Of a DNA stretch of 64,000 nucleotides, positions 13,201 through 25,200 are shown piece by piece; within the stretch, counting starts at the first letter, position 1; every line of letters starts with the position of its first letter. Position numbers and translations under genes: made by a program. The stretch is taken from NCBI RefSeq assembly GCF_018691265.1, contig NW_024881313.1, forward strand, positions 3,340,501 to 3,404,500, in the 5' to 3' direction. The notes under the pieces were generated by a model that worked only from the letters and a program-made list of their open reading frames with translations, was not told where the DNA came from and ran no database searches. The stretch is from Tyto alba. Lineage: Eukaryota > Chordata > Aves > Strigiformes > Tytonidae.

Positions 13201-16200
13201 CAAGAAAGGGTGTATGCTTTGAAGAGAAAGACTAGGGATTTTTCTGTTAACTAAACACTTTCTAGCCTGTTTCACTAGACAGCAGCCTGAATACTTGGGC
13301 AGCCACTATGGAAAAGGAGTGTTGCAGGGGAAGAGCAGGAGTAGTGCAGGCAAAGGAAAGGAGGTGAAAATATGATGCACATTGAGGGGTTTGGTTACCC
13401 CAATCTAATACAGTCTGCCGTGGAAAGGGACATAGGCCCATCTCACTTCCACACCTTTCTCCTGGCCATGTGCTCCTGCTGCTCGCCCTCTTGACAGCTC
13501 TGGGACTTGTCTGCCCCAACAGTCACATTCAGTTCATTATTCAAAAAGCCAGCCCTGCAAAAATAAGTAAATAATGTAATGTTAGGTAAGCAATCTAAAT
13601 CGGCTCACTCTGCGGTCAGGCGAGCATGGAGTACATAGCTGAGGGAGGGAGTGGATTGTGCAGCTGGGAGCAGAACTTGGAGACACCTTCCCCTTTCTGT
13701 AGCAACAAGGTGTTAAGTCTCCTGCTCTGTACCATACTCTGCAAGGAGGTGGTGTGAAGAGACTGATTTTAGGTCAAGATTATCCCTCATCGGTATCTCC
13801 CAGGTGTTGTGCAATTCCATGGCATTACATCTGGCATTGTTACTGTGCTTCAGTGACTGAGCTGTGGCTCGTTTCTCATAGGAGTAAGCTAATAGTTGAA
13901 CTGACCCTACTGCTTCTGACTTTAAATAACTCGGACTAAGTGATAGTCATTAAAGCTCAGTCTGAGTTGTCTTCCTTGAGCCTAGAGACCCATTCTACTG
14001 ACTCTACTCAGTTTGTCACTTCCAGGTGAAAGAAACCTTTTCTCTATCAGCTGAAAGTCAAGCAGCGTGATAGCACAGTTTGCTACCAATTGTGCTTTTA
14101 GATTTTATTGCTGGAGCAGAAGTTGGCTGAGTAGAAGAGCCTTTGGTTTGCCCTGAAAGCTTGTCACAGTGAGCTCTTGGACATAGTAATCTAGCCAACT
14201 AGGTAGCTAACAAGTCCCTGGTAAACTGCATTTCCAGGGGTGAAACCTTTTGATATTTCATGTTAAAAATTACCTACTGTGCTGTCATCTTCTCTCCTGC
14301 CTCATTCTGAGTGAAACTTTTTGTATCTGAAGTTGGCTATGAGAATGGACTCCAAAGAATAGTTTGTGATGGTTGGTAAGATTTCACTATATGGTAGCAT
14401 GGTGAAATACCATTCTCTTTACCTGAAATTGCAGCTGAAATTTTTTTTTTAAATTTACCAAAGTTGTTCTGCAAGTCCATAAGGCTTGTTATTCTTATTA
14501 GTTTCATTATAGTGATTGTTATTCCTGCCTCACTGTTGGTTTTGACTTAATTTATAAGTACTGCTCTTTAAAATGTCTACCATATTGTGACAGTAGTACG
14601 ATGATTTCATTGGGAGAAGAACCTATTTCTGGTTACAATTATGTAAACTTTAAAAGCGGAACCAGATATTTTCAAGATATAGCCATTAAAGTTGGCTTTC
14701 TTAATAGTACAGCATTTTCTTAATTGTATTTCGGCATTGGGAAGTAGTAGTTATTTTGTTTATTAAAACATATAAATTAATTTGGAAAGGGTAAGTGAAA
14801 GGAACATAGAGTTTATCACTGTGAAACAGACTGGTTATAAATAGATAGTCATTTTGCTGAGAAGAGAGAATCAGCAGAATAAAATATCTAGAAGATACAC
14901 CAAATGCACTTTTTTCACAAGGATTTTTCACAGGGGTAAGATACAGCCTGAAGTTCTCATCTGACCATGTCAGGGGATTAGAACTGAGGGTATTTTTTTT
15001 TTTATTATTATTTGTGGCAGAGAAATCGCCTGGTTATGAAGCTTGGATCTAGATGCAAGTCTAGATACAAATCTGATGGGTGATAAAATTCAGGCTTATG
15101 CATTGAGCACACTGTAATTGTTGCAGCTTAATGGATTGTATAGATAAATGCAGTCAAGGGAAATCTATAGCTGAAGAGAAATTGTTTAGGAGGAAAAGCC
15201 TAGAAAGCTATTGACCCAGTATTTCAATTTTGTGTGGATGAATGAGCAGATTAATAAAACGGCCTTTTTTTATTGACTCAGCATTTAGAATTTTAAGGAG
15301 TTTCACCTACAAACTGAATCAAAGACCAGTTTTCATTCACTGTAGGAAAATAACTTACTGTATTTCATGGAAATTATAATAAAAATGTGTTCTGTAGAAT
15401 GTATAGCTCATATTGTAAATTAGTGTTGCCTTTCTCACATAGACATGAACTAATTTAAGAACAGGACTTCTTGTAGGCATGTTAACTTTTTGTTATCTCT
15501 TTGGTCTTTGGGTTATTTTTTTTTACTAAAAACTGGATGCAGGGAGAAGTGCTGTTGGATAGTCAGCTAACTCCTGCTGTGTTCCAAGTTGCATACAAAG
15601 AAAATCTAATCTTTCTGAAAAGATTGTTTCCTACAGTTTCCTAGTTCTAGTCTTTGTGCATGTGACAATGCCTCTTATAAACAAACTTCTTGTTACTTTT
15701 TAGATCAATCGATACCTTTTAGATTTTTAGATGAGCTGTTGTCATTCCTCTCAAACCACCTTGTCACCCATGTTATCAAGCTTGAATGAAAATTGCTAGC
15801 AATATGACTTGGCTTTGGAATTTTTATGCTAGATGCAGATCACTTAATACGGCCAGACTGTCCTAAAACTAGCGACTTAAAAGCTGCTAGGAAGTCTGCC
15901 CTCTGAGAAGCTGATCTTTAGAATCCACTCCTGCATTGTGCTGGTCACTTTCTGTTCCTGTTGAGATGTGAGGATGCTGAAGGTTCACAACGTCCCAAGA
16001 CCAGTAGGATTGGACTGTAAAGAGAGCTTACAGATGTGATTGCAGTTATAAAAAAATAGATGTGTGCTTAGGGTTGGTTTTACATATATATATATTTTTT
16101 TTATTTTTTGTTTTTTTAATATATACTTTTCTAGGCCTTTGATTGTTATTGGAGGCTCTTCTGACAGAAATCAGGAAACCATGGGAGCTTTCCAGGAATT

Positions 16201-19200
16201 CCCACAGGTATGCAGACATACAACTTCCTACAGAAAAGTTTCAGTTAAATAATTGCTGTTGTTTCTTCATTAGTCTAGGAATAACAATTCCAAGCACTAA
16301 CATTTCCTAACAGATCTTATAATGCTGTTGATTTGCTCCATCTGCTGGTTTAAAATTGACGTTGTGTACATACAGCAGGTTAGCGGGAATGTCTTTGTCC
16401 CATACTCGTGTTAGAATTCATACTCTGTTTTAGGTTCTCAGCTGGTATAAATTGCCTTTGTCTGTCTGTTCTGAGATGGAAGAAAGCAAAATAAACTTTC
16501 CAAGAAAAGCAGCCACCACTTTCGGGGGGGGGAATACTTGTTTCTCTGAGTGCTTGGCTTTGACAGTTTCCACCAGCTGAGGAACTGCATTTTACTATGT
16601 GAAAGTTCTCAGCTTGTTGCTTTCCATTTGTCATTTTTTTCCATTTATCCATGTTGAAATGAGATGGAAATGAACAAATCACTTTGGTGAATCAGTATAA
16701 TGGTTATATGCATTTATTTAGGTTGAAGCTGGTAGGCTGTACAACAAACTGTCTGTCCGCCCAAGCAGCCTAGAAGTTATTCCTGCTGTTATTGAAAAGG
16801 TATGAAAAGATACTAAATTAGCAACAGAACATCAGATAACTGTCTCCTCCTGTATAAGTTCTGAGGGTTTATTTTTTGTATAGTTGTTACTGTACATGGT
16901 TTGATCCTGCAGATGTTAGTTGATGGTCGATCGAGTAAATTAACAACCAGGGAGGTTTTTCCTATGAACAGTGGTATGGAAGAGGTTACAAATAGATTCT
17001 GGTTCAATCTGGTGCTTACTGGTCCTTGCAGTGTTCTATGTTGGCTTCAGTCAGAGCTGGAAAATTTTTATGAAATAAATGCTTTTAGGGTGCAATAACT
17101 AGAAATGTAATATTACAAACTTCAGCTCTTTTACCACTCATTATGTGAAGGAGATATGGAGTTGGGGCAGTGGAGATGGTTGTATTTGGGGTTTGAGTTT
17201 CTTGGTTTGATGGGTTTTTTGGAGAGAGTGAGAGAAAACACATCCTTATCTCAATGCCTCGAAAAAGGCTACAAAAGTCTCTTGCTACTGTTGTAGCAAC
17301 ACTTCAGCTATATCAGCCCAAATTTTGCATACAATGATACTGTTTCCAGAAGTGCAAATTCAGCACATCATCTACCTGTAATAGAAGAAGGAGAATCAAA
17401 AGTAATAGAAAATGGAGTCACTGGTTGCCTTGGTTTTACTCTGTTTGTGCTACTTTAAACTTTTCATGATGAATTCTATTTAGTTTAGGATTTCCAAACA
17501 CAACAGATAATGCACTTGTCTCATTGTAAATTAAATAATTTACAGTCTAATGCTGTGTGTCTACTGAAAGGCTTCAGCTGACATATAGGGGAAAATGTAA
17601 ATAGTTATCAAGACTTACTGGTATAAATCCAGTCCATGGGAGTTTGCCCTGTGGCGGTTCAGCAATACGAAACACCCTGTTTCTTCTCTGCCTACAGAAG
17701 GACTTTCTTGGTTTTTACACATAAAGATTTTTAAAATCCTTTCAAACAGTCGTTAAAACTGTGATTATCTGTTTTCTAGGCTGTAAGAACCAGCATATAT
17801 GGTCGTCCAGGTTCCTGCTATATTGACATACCTGGTGATTTTGTAACTCTTCAGGTGAATAAGAGCTCTGTCAAGTGCGTAAAAATTACGTTCATTATTT
17901 TTCAAGTCACTGAATAACAGAAATTGTTGTTTTAAGTTATTTTTCTATATTCTTTTCTTAAAACAAGAAAAGATAAATAAGAGCAATAGACTAAATAATT
18001 TGCCATGAGGTGGAAATGATACTAAAAATCCAGCCTCTAAATGTAACGTTCCGTGATAACATGTGATATGGATTATAGTTTGTAATGAAATGTGCAAAAA
18101 GGAATGAATTAATATGATGGTAAAGCAGTGATGTCACTTTGTAAATCTCGGGAGCAACACTACCTATAAGATTAAAGAAACATGCAAGAAAAACCTCAAA
18201 GCCTGTTTTAAAAAAATATATCCTGTTTTGATAAATGCTGTAACGCAGCATATAGTGACTGCAGTTTTATGCTAAACAATAGGTTTTATCTTTCAATGTT
18301 TCTTGCTTTGAATGTTTTTTTAAGAGCCTCTCTTGTTTTGCTTGACTTCCAGGTATGTGGAATGCTGCCTGCCACCTCCCGTCAGCATGGCTGAATGCTC
18401 TGCTGTATCTGAAGCAGTGTCTATCATTGCTCATTCCAAGCAGCCTCTGCTGATCATTGGCAAAGGTAGCATGCTTTGATGTAGCTTTGAGCTGGGCAGG
18501 AACAATGACCAAAATGATTTCTTTTCCCCATAAGTGTTAGCCATCTCCTTTTCACTCTCAATTAAAACAAGCAAACAAAAAACACAAATGAACTTGTTTG
18601 AAATTTGATGTTAAAATCCGCTCTGTTTTCAGAGTGTTTTTATTCTGTCGTGTAACTGTTGTCTTTTTCATCGAGTTTAGGAAAAGTCAATTGATAAAAT
18701 ACACGTTTAAGAAGAAAAAATTTGGGTAACCATTCAATTAAGGCTAGAGCCAATACCAAGGGATCACTTCCAAAATTCCAAACAAATTCCGTTAGAATAC
18801 GGAAGTGATATTCTGTCTGATGCTCTGGTGTATATAGCAAGAATCAGAATAACCAAAGATCATTTTTTCATTTGGACATACAGGTAGGCTGGCACTTCCA
18901 GTGTGGAGACATGAAGCAACACAGTGGGTGTTGCTGTTATTGCTGTTTTACAGACTTTCCATTATATTCTGATGTTGTGTTTCATTCCTGAAATAGAGTT
19001 GTCCCTAAAGGTAGAGGATAATTATTGTCTGTGCTGGCTCACTTATTTTTTCCATCCTTGTGGAATGTTAGTCACTGCGGTGGCATTTCTGCTGAAGATG
19101 CAGGCCTGTTAGGAGCAAAAATGAAATAACTGATATGTTTAACCCAGGCTGGTTTCCTGCAGATGTGGGAATGATCTGTGTCATGGAGGGAGGTTCTGTG

Positions 19201-22200
19201 TTTAATCAGGCTTGAGATGAGATGGATCTTATCACTGATTAGGTAATGAAATAGTAGACAGAAGGTAAATCAGCAGAGGGATTTTTTTTCTCTGTGGCTT
19301 GATACACATGAACAAAAGAGTGTTCTTAGAAAGTGAAAGGTAGAAAATTCAAAAATACATCAATATGTGTTTTGTTAATGTCAACAGTTGAGTCTCTACT
19401 TACCAAGTGTGTCTGGACTTCCTGATATATCTTGTTAGCAGCATTTTTGGAAGAAATACAGAAGTTTATTCTCCAGGATTTAAGACTCATGGGCTTAAGT
19501 CACTGCACAAGGACCAGTCAATTGTTCTAGATGGCCTGGGCAGCCTTAATTCAGCAGCCATGTACCAAAGGTAGCATCACAGTAAATGTATGCACAAAGA
19601 CATCTTTACAAGGTCATCTTTGAGCTTCTCTGTTTTTCATTAAAGGCTTATAGTAGACCTGTTTGGGCAGATTGTTATGCAGCATGTGGTACAGCTGCAT
19701 GCAGAGGGCAAGCAAAACATGGCATGGTGCAACACAAAAGTCGTCATCTGTTGCTGCTGCAGAAGTCTCTGCCCCATAAGACCAAACTTCCCCCACTCAA
19801 AATTGTCATTTTAGTTAAACAAAATCTCTGTCTCCCTGCCCTGCTTCACAGAAATAGCTAAATAGTTGAGCTGAAGTCTTAAAAAAAAAAAAAAGCTTTT
19901 GTCAAAAATATAGGAGATTTGAACACAAATATCTGTAGTTTGTTGTTACGGTTTGAGTTCTCTAGAGTGAAAAGTAATAGGCAGCTTTCATAATGGGAAA
20001 TAGTATTCTTTCTGCCACTAATGTCACCAAGTGAATTGAAGTTTAAGCAAATATGGTAGGTTTCTGTAGTAATAAGCAGTCTCTTTCATTTTATTCAGGT
20101 GCTGCTTATTCACATGCTGAAAACAACGTCAGAAAGTTGGTGGACCTTTGTGGACTGCCTTTTTTGCCTACACCAATGGCAAAAGGAGTAGTTCCTGATA
20201 ACCATCCAAATTGTGTAGCTGCAGCAAGATCAACGTAAATATTATAAAGCAAGGCTTCTAATCCTAACATCTGAGAAACAACTAGGAATTGTGGTGGTCT
20301 ACAGATACCAGGAAAGACAAAATGCATACAAGAACATTTTTTCAGCCACATTTTGCACCTCATTTTAGAGCGCTGAAGATCTTGCTTGGAAAGAGACAAC
20401 AGATTTAGGTGGCTCACTTTTAACAATGCTTAGAATACTGACCAGGAAGATACCTTATCTGAGAGCTAATATTCAGTAACTATGAAACCTATGGCAAGTA
20501 GATGTATCAGTGTTGTTAGTATGTATTTCATAACATAAAATGAAACTGGCAAACAGTTTGTTAATCATTTAACTTAATGCACTAGACAAACTACTAGGTT
20601 TTTATTTTAACACCATAAGCAGAAGCCTGAGATGCACACATTACAATTGAAGTTCTGTTATCTGCTGTCTCAGCATGGTGTTTGCAATACACCATCACTA
20701 AATTACCTTCCTTTTTTTTTTTTTTTTAATAAAGTGCATTTCAAACGTGCTGGAGGACTACGTTTTAAGTAATTTACAAGAGCTTTTTTCTGCTTTTGGC
20801 AAAATTAATGTGAATGGACTATAAGAATTCTACTAGGTATGAATATGCAGAGTCAGCTTGCAGAGGGAGCATTTATATACTTTGAGATTAAAATATTGTC
20901 TGTTGTTGAGCATCTTAGATTTATCACTATTAAGCATGCTGTTAAGAAAAATGGAGAATAAAAGAATATACCAAATATTGTCTACACACCTGAAAGGTGA
21001 ATACACAGGAGTCTAAACTAAGATGTTTACAGCAATCTTAATCTTGGCACCCACTGTTGCCAGTGTCAGAGTAGTGAGTCTTTTGCTTCAACGTCAGCAT
21101 CATTATAGCATCTTGTTAGTCTCATAGTGTGATGATTCCTTTCCCAAACACAGCGTATTAGGGAAATAGTAATTAATTTTCTTCTTGAGTTCCTAAACTC
21201 AAGAATGGCTTGATGATTGGCTGTGTAAAAGGATAGAGGGTTTGGGGGCTAAGCAAGCAGCTTAGATGAGGGAAGGATTGTATGTATATTCTGGGGTTTG
21301 ATGTGGTGGTTAGGATTACTTCTAACTTTGAAAACACTATTAAATTTAATTAATAATTCCTCCTTATCTGATTCTTTTATTTCTCTTTATTAGGGCATTA
21401 CAGCATGCTGATGTAATCGTCCTGCTTGGTGCAAGGTTGAATTGGATTTTGCATTTTGGTCTTCCACCAAGGTTTCGAGAAGATGTAAAGGTCATTCAGG
21501 TAAACAGGAAAATTACCATCACTTGAAGGAAGTCCTCTGTGCTCTAGCATTGCCTAGAGCAATTACTGTAAATTATTTTGGTAGTGTACTTCATGTGGCA
21601 AATACTGCCCTATGAACAGTGCAGTAAAGTGCATATTGTTATGGTAGTTCTTCAGAAATACTTTCCGTTTCTTTAATTTTTTTTTTTACTTCCTTATTTT
21701 TTCTAAAAATGGTTACAACATTGTTTCAGCTATCAGGGACTTGGTGCTGGACAGACAATTCTGTGTAGTTGACTAATACCGGATTAGACTCATGATACTT
21801 GTGTGATCTTTGGAGCACTGGAATTTCCGTGATTGAAAGCAAATTGTCTTGAAATTGTGAAACCTTGTTTGATGGTTCTCAGCTGGATTTTTTTTTTTAA
21901 ATAGAATTGCTTTCAGATCCAGAGTCAATCACAAGAGCTCAGTCACTCAGAAATGTTAATAAGAGGAAGAAAGGCTATTTAACTAATCAATGTATTTGAC
22001 AATCTGCCAGCTCTTAGAAAGGCAAGTCATTAAATTCTTTATGCCCTTACAATCTCCTCCCTTGGAGTCTGTGATCAAAGAGTAGAAGTTGATTCAGTGT
22101 GCTGACTGGCCTGCCTTCAGTGGTCTGGAACATAATCACAGGTTCCAAATTTTGCATCTTTTCCAAAGGAATAGCATGATTTTTTTTAAGCTAAAATTCC

Positions 22201-25200
22201 TTTTGATTTATGAAATAATAATCTTTTATGTTTCCTTTTTCTAAAGGATGTGGAGAAAAATATTTTTTCATCTGACAAAGTAATTTTTTTTTTCACTGTA
22301 AAGGGTTAGTATTAAAATACTAATTCTGTTTGTATTCTGTGTGGCCTGGTCATAAGTTAGTATTCCATGTAACCTTAGAGGCTTTGTACATCACTAGTAA
22401 AGAAACTGGGCAAGTTTATTCAGTGGTTGCAATTTACTTTTCAATTTCTTCATACTAGCCAAATTCTTACTGCTAAGTAGCATACCCAAACTTTTCTCAG
22501 TAAGAAAATTACTGCTTTGTATAGACTTTAAGGGTATACCCAAGTCTTGATTTTGGGCTCTTGTATAATTATCACTAAAATCACCACCACCTTAATATTC
22601 TAATAAAGTTCTGTATTGTCTGCAAGATCTTGAAAGAAGCATCAATTTTAAGGATATGTATGAACTTTTATTAAAATGGGTATGTCCTACAGGATTTTAC
22701 TTTGAATAAAGGATCTCCTGATGTCATTTCAATGAAAGGCAGAGGAAGTTATCTGTACAGCTAAAATAAAGTATGAAGACATTGTTAAACAGTGTTCCTT
22801 ACTTGAACTGGAAAAGAAATCTCTTTAATATCTTTGAGTTAATGTTGGTCTCTTTTTTTTTTTTTTTTTTTTCCAATTGAAATATAGGTCGATATTTGTG
22901 CAGAAGAGCTGGGGAATAACGTGAGGCCAGCTGCAGTTTTATTAGGTGACATAAGCACCGTGACTAAGCAGGTAACGTAATGTCAGGTGTCCTCCTGTTT
23001 TGACCTTAATTTCCTCTGATCATATAAAGAAGTTACCAGTTAAAAAAAAAAAAAAAAAAAAATAAAAAAATACAAACTGTTCAAGGAGAACTGTTTTTCA
23101 GGCAATGTATTCATGCTGTGAATCCAGTCTATTCCCAGATTAAATCTTAAAGATTCTGATTAGTGTTACTGTGACTGTGCTGGGATTTTTCTTCATAACT
23201 GTTCTTAATGGTCATGGTGGTTTTTTTTAAATACGTTGAAAGAAATATCTGCAACATTTCAATGTTGTTCCAGCTCTTAGAAGAAATCAGCAAAAGACCA
23301 TTGAAATATCCTTCTAATTCAGAGTGGTGGAAGAAGCTAAGAAAGAAAATAATTCACAATGAGGAAAGATCAAAGGTAGTTTTATATTGAAGAAGAGGTT
23401 TCTCACCTTAACAGGTATCAATGTATGGTCAGTTTTGTCACTGGTCTGTATCCAAGCTCCTCAATTACTTCTGACAATCACGTCACAGATTTTGAAAATT
23501 TGTACCATTCTGGTAGTGGCTTACTCTTGTCAGGCTTATGAAATGTAAGTTAAGTCTTAATACTTAAGTATTCTAGGTTTTGTGTCAGTTCAAACTGTGT
23601 GGAAGTCATTGAACTTTGGGACTGGGTTCTTAAAGCCAGTCATAGCAGACCACAGCCAGAGCTGCAGTGTTATGAGCAGTGACTTCTAAGCAATGGACAG
23701 GTGTTCCACGTGGAAGCTAGTGGAGATGAATTCTTATTTTTCTCCTGTAACTGTGCTGTTTAGCTCTTTAGCAATGCTGGTGGACTGTTAAAAGCAAGTA
23801 GCTGTTACGGCCAAAAGACCACAGATGCTTGGCATATTTATGCAACTCGTATTCTGCAAGCTCAGATGCTAGTTTCTGAGATTGGGATCTAAAATAAATT
23901 CATTCTAGCAGATCCCTCTTTTGAACCACCTCCCAGCACACAGATGACAGCTCGCTTAGGGTTATCAGTGGTCAGAATGATGGGCAGAAAAATTTCACAT
24001 GCCTCTCAGGTTAAACTGAGTTTTAATAACTTCCTGTCTATGACAGGCCATCCAAGGGTTGCTGAGCTGAGCAAACCTCTGATAAACACATTGTCACCAG
24101 GATGGATATAGGAGTGACCTTGATGTAGTGCATGGAAGATCAGATACTTCAGCCTTACCTAGCAGAGTGCATTATTGTTTCCATCATTTTTAAATGTTTC
24201 AGTTCTGCACCTTATTATAAATTCTACCCATAGGAGTTACTAATATCTCCTCTTTTTAAGGGATTAGCATTACAGAAATCCCTGCCTATGAATTATTACA
24301 CAGTCTTTCATCACATCAGAGAGCTGATACCCAAAGACTGCATCTTAGTAAGTGAGGGAGCAAACACCATGGACATTGGACGAACTATGCTTCCAAATTA
24401 CTACCCTCGTCAAAGGTGTGGTATTTTCTTTGTTGTGCTGACTTAACAGGCTAGATCTCTGTATAAATGTTTTAATTTAGCTGAGAAATATGATGGTCCA
24501 GAATTCTTGTAATCCTTTTTAAAGGTTCTAAATAAAAAAAATAAAAGTTTAGCATGTTGGGAGAGGGGTTAAGGGAAGTTTTCCTGCACATGTACTGATG
24601 CCCTGTTACAGAATTTAGCAGTTCTCTGTGACTTGTCTGTGTGCTCTGCAACAGAATGGTGATAGTTTCTCGTGCTTTTGTGAAAAGTGAGTGAGGAGCA
24701 TCGTGTTGAACTCCCTGATCTAAATGTTTATTTCTGTGCTCAGAGTCTGTAGTAAATATTGATTTAAAATACAAACAACTGCTGGGATTCTTATGTTGAA
24801 AAGAATTAATACGGAGAGTTTTTCTCTGAAACACACTTAAAATCAGGGAAAATTTTAAGAAGAATGAACTCATTTTGAAAATTGCATTATATATTGGGCA
24901 CACTTTCATGTAAACCTGCATGTCTAAAATGTAGGCACTCAAATTTGGAAGTGTTGGTATGTCACTTTAATCATAATGTGTAGTCTAGTTTTAATGTAAC
25001 TAGGAATTAAGTGCTGTTTCTTGAATGAGGGGGAAAAGTGGGTTCTGTCTGGTGAGGTGAAACTTCTGATCTGACAGTGAAGCTGGTGCCTTCTTGTCCT
25101 AAATGAACCTAAATACTTTGCAACCAAAAATCAACCAGCCAACCAACAAAAAAACACTTCCAGTAAAGTTGAAAGAAGAGTTTGCATTTCCCCCCTCCCC

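Larger units (their letters stand above)
16208..20098 (+). other. HACL1 introns 5 to 8 region
   Basis: Introns 16208-16721, 16800-17779, 17875-18352 and 18466-20098, lying between exons 5 and 9. The sequence is AT-rich and contains no supported gene on either strand. A 13-base A run lies near 19882. Confidence 0.8.
20235..24260 (+). other. HACL1 introns 9 to 12 region
   Basis: Introns 20235-21393, 21500-22887, 22972-23273 and 23376-24260, between exons 9 and 13. They hold T runs near 20713-20727 and 22853-22872 and an A-rich run at 23042-23070. Nothing else is recognisable. Confidence 0.8.

Noticed and set aside
24472..24942. A 156-codon minus-strand open frame in HACL1 intron 13
   Set aside because: Low-complexity, AT-driven composition, no splice signals at its borders and no recognisable motif. 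It is best explained as chance.
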